A DNA stretch of 64,000 bases from Nonomuraea helvata (GTDB lineage Bacteria > Actinomycetota > Actinomycetes > Streptosporangiales > Streptosporangiaceae). Position numbers and translations under genes: made by a program. Positions 59,198 to 64,000 of the stretch are shown here, one piece after another (positions within the stretch are counted from its first letter, which is position 1; the number at the start of each line of letters is the position of its first letter). The stretch covers positions 1,240,001 through 1,304,000 of the forward strand of contig NZ_BAAAXV010000005.1 in NCBI RefSeq assembly GCF_039535785.1, read 5' to 3'. The notes below the pieces were generated by a model. It had not been told where the DNA came from and did not search any database. It was given only the letters and a program-made list of their open reading frames with translations.

Positions 59198-60382
59198 GTG
59201 CACATCGACCTCGTCGACAGGGACATTTACGCGACAACCGGACCACCACTCGAGCAGCTCGCCTGGCTGCGCGCGAACTCTCCCGTCCACTGGCACGACG
59301 GCGCGCCCGGCTTCTGGGCCGTCACCCGATATGAGGATGTGGTGCACGTATCGCGGCACTCGGACCTGTTCTCCTCGTACCGGAAGCTCGCCCTGTTCGA
59401 AGAACTGACCCAGGAGCAGATCGACCTCCAGCGCCACATGATGCTCAACCAGGACCCGCCCGAGCACACGAGACGGCGTTCCCTGGTCAACCGGGGTTTC
59501 ACCCCGCGCACCATCGGAAGCCTCGAAGAACACATCCGTGACATCTGCGACGACCTCCTCGACAAGTGCACCGGCGAGATCGACTTCGTCACCGAAGTCG
59601 CCGCGCCGCTCCCTCTGTACGTGATCTGCGAGCTGCTCGGCGCGCCCGTGTCCGACCGCGACAAGCTCTTCACCTGGTCCAACCGCATGATCGGCAGCCA
59701 GGACCCCGACTACTCGAGCACTCCCGAGGAGGCCTCGGCCGCCGCCATGGAGGTCTACGCCTACGCCAGCGAACTCGCGGCGCGGCGCAAGGCCGCCCCG
59801 AAGAACGACATCGCCACCAAGCTCCTCCAACCCGACGAGCACGGCGAGACGCTCGACGAGGACGAGTTCCAGCTCTTCGTCCTCCTCCTGGCCGTAGCCG
59901 GCAACGAGACCACCCGCAACGCGGCCTCCGGCGGCATGCTCACCCTCTTCGAGCACCCGGACCAGTGGGACCTCCTGGTCGCCGACCCCACGCTCGCCAA
60001 GACCGCCGCCGACGAGATCGTCCGCTGGGTCTCCCCGGTCAATCTCTTCCGCCGCACCTCCACCACCGACCAGGTGCTGGGCGGGCAGGAGATCAAGGCC
60101 GACGACAAGGTCGTCGTCTTCTACGCCTCCGCCAACCGCGATCCCTCGGTCTTCTCCGACCCTGAGGTCTTCGACATCACCCGCGACCCGAACCCGCACA
60201 TCGGCTTCGGGGGCGGCGGCGCCCACTTCTGCCTCGGGAACCACCTGGCCAAACTCGAACTACGGATCCTCTTCGAACAACTGGCCCGCCGCCGCCCCGA
60301 CATCCGCCAAACAGGCCCGGCCCGCCGGTTGCGCTCGAACTTCATCAACGGCATCAAGGAACTCCCCGTCGTAGTCGGCTGA
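59198..60382 (+). CDS. Cytochrome P450, CYP125/CYP142-like steroid side-chain hydroxylase
   Basis: 394 residues from GTG 59198 (GAGGG 8 nt upstream; GTG 59189 or TTG 59177 are alternatives). I-helix LLAVAGNETTRNAASGGM with the acid-alcohol variant ETT, K-helix E263-x-x-R266 (DEIVRWVSP), heme loop FGGGGAHFCLGNHLAKLELR with Cys335. MMLNQDPPEHTRRRSLVNRGFTPR and RDPNPHIGFGGGGAHFCLG resemble the CYP125/124/142 group, which oxidises the terminal methyl of cholesterol-type side chains. Electron donors are not encoded nearby. The steroid-type box upstream supports the assignment. Confidence 0.85.
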   Translation: MHIDLVDRDIYATTGPPLEQLAWLRANSPVHWHDGAPGFWAVTRYEDVVHVSRHSDLFSSYRKLALFEELTQEQIDLQRHMMLNQDPPEHTRRRSLVNRGFTPRTIGSLEEHIRDICDDLLDKCTGEIDFVTEVAAPLPLYVICELLGAPVSDRDKLFTWSNRMIGSQDPDYSSTPEEASAAAMEVYAYASELAARRKAAPKNDIATKLLQPDEHGETLDEDEFQLFVLLLAVAGNETTRNAASGGMLTLFEHPDQWDLLVADPTLAKTAADEIVRWVSPVNLFRRTSTTDQVLGGQEIKADDKVVVFYASANRDPSVFSDPEVFDITRDPNPHIGFGGGGAHFCLGNHLAKLELRILFEQLARRRPDIRQTGPARRLRSNFINGIKELPVVVG

Positions 60383-60408
60383 CCTGCCCTCGCCGCCGCC
60401 ACACGGCA

Positions 60409-60714
60409 GTGTGGCGTGCCGGACAGCAAGCGGGAGTCGACGATGATGCGATGAGGGAGTTCCGGGCCGGTGCCACAGGGCTTCCAGATCGATGCCCCCC
60501 TGCGCGCGAACTGGTCCAGGATGCCCACCGCCTCCATGCGCGGCTGCCACCGGGCGCAGTCGAGGGCCGTACATTCCATGGAGGTGAGGCGGACGCCCTT
60601 GTGCGTGGTGATGTTCTCGGGTGGAAGGGGTGCCGGGTAGGTGACGCAGCCGGGGAGCGCCAGATGGCCGGGGGCGGTCAGCTCAATGGGCCAGTCGGCT
60701 TCTTCCACAGCCAC
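60409..60714 (-). pseudogene. Decayed fragment of an AbiEi/DUF559-type endonuclease-like protein
   Basis: The frame from 60714 contains LPPENITTHKGVRLTSMECTALDCARWQPRMEAVGILDQFARRG. This is close to the HxGVRxTxxxRTALDxARxxPxxEAVxxLDxxLRRG block of the large actinobacterial family related to AbiEi antitoxins and DUF559 nucleases. It continues only in another frame as IDLEALWHRPGTPSSHHRRL, so there is a frameshift. N- and C-terminal parts are missing. Confidence 0.55.
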
Positions 60715-60720
60715 CGGAGG

Positions 60721-61131
60721 TCAGGGGTGCAGGGAAAGGCCCTTCAGGACCTTGTCCACGCCGTTCTTCGGCCCATGGATCGCCACCCCCACCAGCGCGA
60801 GCTCGTCGGCCTCCGCCGCCCGCACGGCCGCCCGGTTGTCCGCGTCGTGCCCCGTCTTGAACATCTCCTCGATGTACACGGCGACGTCCATCCCGCGCCC
60901 CACCGCCTTCTCCCGGACGCCCCGCAGCTCCGCCAGATCGGCCACATACACCAGCACAGGCTGCCGGATCATCGGCAGGTACGAATTGCCCGCCCCGTCC
61001 TCGTACGGCTCCCCCATGACCCCGGGCACCCCGCCCGCCACGGCGCTGGACAGGAAGGCGGTGACATTGAGCTTCTGCCATGCGGCCAGATCCGCGCGGA
61101 CCACAATGCCGATCTTGGTATCGAAACGCAT
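60721..61131 (-). CDS. DUF2000 family protein
   Basis: 136 residues from ATG 61131 (MRFDTKIGIVVRADLAAWQKLNVTAFLSSAVAGGVPGVMGEPYEDG). The pattern with YLPMIRQPVLVYVADLAELRGVREKAVGRGMDVAVYIEEMFKTGHDADNRAAV is that of DUF2000, a peptidyl-tRNA hydrolase-like fold of unknown function. Intact, but flanked by gene fragments on both sides. Confidence 0.82.
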   Translation of the reverse strand: MRFDTKIGIVVRADLAAWQKLNVTAFLSSAVAGGVPGVMGEPYEDGAGNSYLPMIRQPVLVYVADLAELRGVREKAVGRGMDVAVYIEEMFKTGHDADNRAAVRAAEADELALVGVAIHGPKNGVDKVLKGLSLHP

Positions 61132-61186
61132 GCCACCAGTCTCCATCCCCCGTCCGCGTCACGTCTTGCACGCTGGTGCGGTACCG

Positions 61187-61375
61187 CTACACGGCGAGGA
61201 CCGGCAGCCAGTCGGGCACCTCGTGGTACCGCCGCAGCTCCGCGACCCCGGCCAGGATCCCGCCCCACGCCGCGTACGGCGGCCGTTCCGTGTCAAACCC
61301 GCTCTGCACCAGCATCAGCCGGGTCTTCCCCTCCGACCCCTCCAACTCGGGGCGACAGCCAGTACTAGCGCACTG
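61187..61375 (-). pseudogene. C-terminal fragment of an SRPBCC (AHSA1-like) protein
   Basis: The stretch ELEGSEGKTRLMLVQSGF, then FDTERPPYAAWGGILAGVAELRRYHEVPDW and the stop, matches the end of START-like SRPBCC proteins (LEGxxGxTRLxLxHSGF...GWxxxLxxLxxxL). The upstream part is absent and the reading frame soon reaches the transposable element's right end, so the gene is truncated. Confidence 0.5.
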
Positions 61376-61471
61376 GCCTGGGTAGATGCCCTCGAGGACC
61401 CGCGCACCTTGCGCTCCGACATCATGCCCCCGAGGCCCGCCTCGAGCCGCTTGACGTGGTATTGACGTGCT

Positions 61472-61491
61472 CCTCCACACGGATGTGGAGG
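61472..61491. repeat. Right-end hairpin of the IS605-type element
   Basis: CCTCCACA-CGGA-TGTGGAGG, perfect 8-bp stem, 14 bp beyond the tnpB stop. In TnpB systems the transcript running from the end of tnpB through this end supplies the reRNA guide, so it should also mark the 3' scaffold region. Confidence 0.7.
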
Positions 61492-61504
61492 GTTCCTGTG
61501 CTGC

Positions 61505-62818
61505 TTACGCAGCAGCTCGCAGCGCGGGCGCGGGCGAGACTGTGGGACAGGATGCTTGACGCTTCACAGGCCCCGGTATCCCGGAGTCTCCACGTCCTGT
61601 GACCGCCCGTCCGGCGGCAGAGTTGTACCGATGAAGCTGGTTTCGGGCGGCGTTGGTATCGGCGTTGCCGGTCCATCCGCACGCCAGGTTCTTGCACGCG
61701 AACCGGGACTGCGTTTCGCGTGATCCTGCAGTGGTAGTGTGGCAGCGGTGGCACTCCTGGCTGGTGCCGTACGGGCGGACCTTGGCGACCAGACCGCCAC
61801 GGTCAGCGCTCTTGTAGGTCAGGAACTCCACCGTCCGGCCCCACGCCTGACTTGCGATCGAGCGGTTCAGGCCCCGCTTTTGGGCGACGTTGACGCCCGG
61901 CTCCTGCACGGTCCCGCACGCCGAGGCCATCATGGCGGTGATGTTCAGGTCTTCGACCACGATCGCGCTGAATCGCCGCGCGAGATCGGTCGTGCTCTGA
62001 TGCTGCCAGTCGACGGCGCGGCGCTTGGCTGTCGCGCGGAGCCGGGCGATCTGGTCGTAGGTGCGGCGTTCCCGGTTGGATCCCGGGTCGCCCTTCTTAC
62101 GGGTGGCACGCTGACGGGCGCTTTTGCGCTCCAGACGCAACAGCCGCTCATTCTCCCCGCTGGTGAGCCACGGACCGTGCCGAAGGTGTTGACCGTTGGA
62201 CAGGGCCAGGGGGACTGTGATGCCCCGGTCCATGCCGACCTTCGGCCCGGTGTGCGGGACGGGGGCGGATACGAGCAGCTCGGTACGGAAGACGATGTGC
62301 CACCCGTAGGCGTCTTTCACCAGGCGAGCACCGGTGACCCTCCCGGAGGGTCCGCCTTTGGTGAGGCCGGGCAGGTCTTTTGTCCAACGAAACTTCACCC
62401 GCCCGACCTTGGGCAGGTTCACCGCGCCCCACCTGCGGTTGATCCGGGCGATCTGCAAGTCGCGAGCCTGGGGGACGTCCACGGCCATCCGGGACCGCAG
62501 GCGTGCCTTGAACGTCGGGCGCCCGGCGGGGTGGTCGGGGTTGAAGAAGTTCGCCCACGCCTGCCGGTAGGTCTTCAGTACGGCCTGCGCGGCCTGGGCG
62601 GGCAGCTGCCCCATCCAGTCGATCTCGCGGCGGGCTTGGCGAATCGCCGCGTCGCATTCCTTCAGTGACGGCAACCGGCCCTGGTGGAAGGTCGTGAACT
62701 CGTGGAGCAGGTTCCACAAGGCGCGCGCGGTGTGGGCTTGACCGTCCACAACGGCCGCCTGGGCCGGACTGAGGTCGAGTCGCGCCACGTGCACGCGGGT
62801 CCGCTTCACCTTCTCCAC
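61505..62818 (-). CDS. tnpB: TnpB RNA-guided endonuclease
   Basis: 437 residues, GTG start. N-terminal OrfB_IS605 helix-rich domain (HTARALWNLLHEFTTFHQG), then RuvC residues Asp197 (VGMDRGITVPLALS), Glu289 (SAIVVEDLNI) and Asp387 (GNADTNAARN). The zinc finger between is C356-x2-C359...C375-x4-C380. All catalytic residues are present, so it should cut DNA next to the element's target motif using a guide from the element's right end. Divergent from a broken tnpA. Confidence 0.93.
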   Translation of the reverse strand: MEKVKRTRVHVARLDLSPAQAAVVDGQAHTARALWNLLHEFTTFHQGRLPSLKECDAAIRQARREIDWMGQLPAQAAQAVLKTYRQAWANFFNPDHPAGRPTFKARLRSRMAVDVPQARDLQIARINRRWGAVNLPKVGRVKFRWTKDLPGLTKGGPSGRVTGARLVKDAYGWHIVFRTELLVSAPVPHTGPKVGMDRGITVPLALSNGQHLRHGPWLTSGENERLLRLERKSARQRATRKKGDPGSNRERRTYDQIARLRATAKRRAVDWQHQSTTDLARRFSAIVVEDLNITAMMASACGTVQEPGVNVAQKRGLNRSIASQAWGRTVEFLTYKSADRGGLVAKVRPYGTSQECHRCHTTTAGSRETQSRFACKNLACGWTGNADTNAARNQLHRYNSAAGRAVTGRGDSGIPGPVKRQASCPTVSPAPALRAAA

Positions 62819-62841
62819 GCACGGATCCTATCGTTTGGTTT

Positions 62842-63268
62842 ATGTCACCGCGCTGGAATTCAAACCCCGATGCGAAAGGGGGTGATATATCATTTATACC
62901 CTTCATGCCCATTTGGTTTTCGTGACAAAGTACCGGCGTGGGGCCTTCACCGACGAGATGCTGATCCGCTGCGAGGAACTCATGCGAGAGGTATGCGCCG
63001 ACTTTGAGGTCGAACCGCGCGAGTTCAGCGGCGAGCACGACCACGTCCACCTGCTGGTCCACTACCCGCCCAAGGTCGCCCTGTCCAAACTCGTCAACTC
63101 ACTGAAGGAAGTCTCAGCCCGGACGCTGCGCAAGGAATCCAGCGCACACGTCCGCAAACACCTGTGGGGCGGACATTTCTGCCCTGGTTCCTCCTTCGCC
63201 AGGTCAGTCGCGGGGCGCCGCTCACCGCGCTCCAGCAGTACATCGAGCAGCAGAAACGACCCGTGTGA
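62842..63268 (+). pseudogene. tnpA: IS200/IS605 TnpA transposase, frameshifted
   Basis: Y1 transposase broken by several frame changes. MSPRWNSNPDA starts at 62842, VIYHLY is in a second frame (62882), and LVFVTKYRRGAFTDEMLIRCEELMREVCADF with the metal-binding HDHVHLLVHYPPK is in a third (from 62910). The C-terminal LTALQQYIEQQKRPV containing the catalytic Tyr is again out of frame, ending at 63268. The nucleophile is therefore not joined to the HUH motif and the enzyme must be inactive if the sequence is right. Confidence 0.85.
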
Positions 63269-63315
63269 GTGAAACCGGCGACAAGCCCCAAAGGCCAGGC
63301 CACGCACGCGCCCTA

Positions 63316-63339
63316 GCAGGCCCTCCCCCGTGGGCCTGC
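63316..63339. repeat. Left-end hairpin of the IS605-type element
   Basis: GCAGGCCC (63316-63323), 8-nt loop, GGGCCTGC (63332-63339), perfect stem, 48 bp beyond the tnpA stop. It could alternatively be a terminator for the convergent gmd and tnpA. Confidence 0.5.
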
Positions 63340-63411
63340 ACTCCCGGTGTGAACGCCGAAGCACTGGCCCACATTCTGGTAGACCCCGAGGCGATCACGA
63401 AGCACAGGCGC

Positions 63412-64000
63412 TCACGGCCAGGAGTCCTCGTACGGGTCGGCGCCGTCCGACAGGAGCCGCAGGTCGGACTCGACCATCATCGCGACCAGCTCGTCGAACG
63501 ACACGCCCGGCTCCCATCCCAGCTGCGTCCGCGCCTTCTTCGGATCCGCGCACAGCAGATCCACCTCGGCCGGACGGTGCAGCGTCTGGTCCGTCACCAC
63601 GTACCGCTCCCAGTCCAGCCCGGCGGCCTCGAACGCGGCCTCCACCAGCTCCCTGACCGACTTCATCCGCCCGGTCCCGATCACGTAGTCCTCGGGCGTG
63701 GCCGCCTGCATCATCAGGTGCATGGCCTTCACATAGTCGCCGGCGAACCCCCAGTCCCGGCGGGCCTCCAGGTTCCCCAGCCGCAGCTCCGTGGCCAGTC
63801 CCAGCTTGATCCGGGCCACGCCCAGCGACACCTTCCTGGTGACGAACTCGGCCCCCCCGGCGCGGCGACTCGTGGTTGAACAGGATGCCGGACACGGCGA
63901 ACATCCCGTACGACTCGCGGTAGTTCTGCGTGAGGAAGTGCCCGTACGCCTTGGCCACCCCGTACGGCGAGCGCGGATGGAAGGCGGTGCGCTCGGTCTG
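63412..64000 (-). CDS. gmd: GDP-mannose 4,6-dehydratase, 3' part, with a homopolymer frameshift
   Basis: Converts GDP-D-mannose to GDP-4-keto-6-deoxymannose, precursor of GDP-fucose and related sugars. The start is beyond the window. The Tyr-x3-Lys of the active site is visible (SPYGVAKAYGHFLTQNYRESYGMFAVSGILFNHESPRRG). The frame then breaks at seven G (63852-63858 on the plus strand as C). With six it continues as AEFVTRKVSLGVARIKLGLATELRLGNLEARRDWGFAGDYVKAMHLMMQ to a normal end. The single extra base looks like a homopolymer error or a recent mutation. Confidence 0.85.
   Translation of the reverse strand, partial: RPSAPPSIRARRTGWPRRTGTSSRRTTASRTGCSPCPASCSTTSRRAGGAEFVTRKVSLGVARIKLGLATELRLGNLEARRDWGFAGDYVKAMHLMMQAATPEDYVIGTGRMKSVRELVEAAFEAAGLDWERYVVTDQTLHRPAEVDLLCADPKKARTQLGWEPGVSFDELVAMMVESDLRLLSDGADPYEDSWP

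Larger units (their letters stand above)
61460..63345. mobile_element. IS605-type element (tnpB intact, tnpA broken)
   Basis: Divergent tnpB (-) and tnpA (+) genes flanked by subterminal hairpins at 61472-61491 and 63316-63339, the layout of IS605. Two TTGAC pentamers, a common IS605 target, lie at 61451 and 61463 just outside the right-end hairpin. Exact ends cannot be set by eye. Inserted between an SRPBCC fragment and gmd. Confidence 0.65.

Overview
The window comes from a very high-GC actinomycete chromosome with frequent GTG/TTG starts and many start-stop overlaps. Gene content (AfsR-type TPR regulator, DUF4328, GlxA regulators, sterol side-chain genes, rich secreted subtilases) suggests Streptosporangiales, perhaps Nonomuraea-like; this placement is inference. 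No rRNA, complete tRNA, CRISPR array or replication origin is visible.

Layout. 0-8 kb: end of a TPR regulator, a DUF4328 membrane protein, glycogen branching enzyme, then three secreted S8 peptidase loci in tandem, the third an internally deleted remnant. 8-17 kb: two oxidoreductases with a GlxA-type regulator, a FAD monooxygenase, SppA, a flavin reductase and a complete osmoprotectant ABC operon. 17-24 kb: a sigma-like protein with a long Pro-rich linker and C-terminal membrane segment, a scar region holding a toxin-antitoxin pair, a transposase fragment and a second copy of the sigma gene's 3' end, then a 1061-residue subtilase. 24-28.4 kb: a small accessory patch (DoxX/HxlR, unknown genes, a DUF433/DUF5615 toxin-antitoxin-like pair, a tRNA 3' remnant, direct repeats). 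28.4-35.5 kb: a leftward operon with the content and order of the mycobacterial igr cholesterol side-chain operon (two acyl-CoA dehydrogenases, ChsH2-, ChsH1- and Ltp2-like proteins) preceded by a FadD and faced by a KstR-like TetR regulator. 35.5-39.5 kb: a second GlxA regulator with a divergent oxidoreductase and an IscB RNA-guided nuclease element. 39.5-43.4 kb: SigG-like sigma factor, FadA5-like thiolase, metallo-hydrolase and a FadR-type GntR regulator. 43.4-51.3 kb: SDR, HTH regulator, GH51 arabinofuranosidase with divergent LacI regulator, a LigD-phosphoesterase protein, a two-component system. 51.3-58.7 kb: a leftward operon for uptake and non-phosphorylating catabolism of a sugar, most likely L-fucose. 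59-64 kb: a CYP125-like P450, decayed gene fragments, an IS605-type element (intact TnpB, broken TnpA) and the 3' part of gmd.

How the parts work together. Three sites with the form TnnAACnnGTTnnA (two exact, one with a single mismatch) lie 33-42 bp upstream of the fadD/igr-like operon, the FadA5-like thiolase and the P450. This suggests one steroid regulon under the KstR-like regulator although the genes are spread over 30 kb. The palindrome at the GntR gene recurs in front of the sugar-acid operon 16 kb away, which suggests that this regulator controls it. Two GlxA-type regulators each have a TGGC-N6-GCCA site exactly 20 nt before their start codon.

Limits. Family names rest on motifs read by eye and on recall of family members. 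Element boundaries, operators and the omega RNA extent are predictions. Two genes are broken by one extra base in a G/C homopolymer, so sequencing error must be excluded before calling them pseudogenes.
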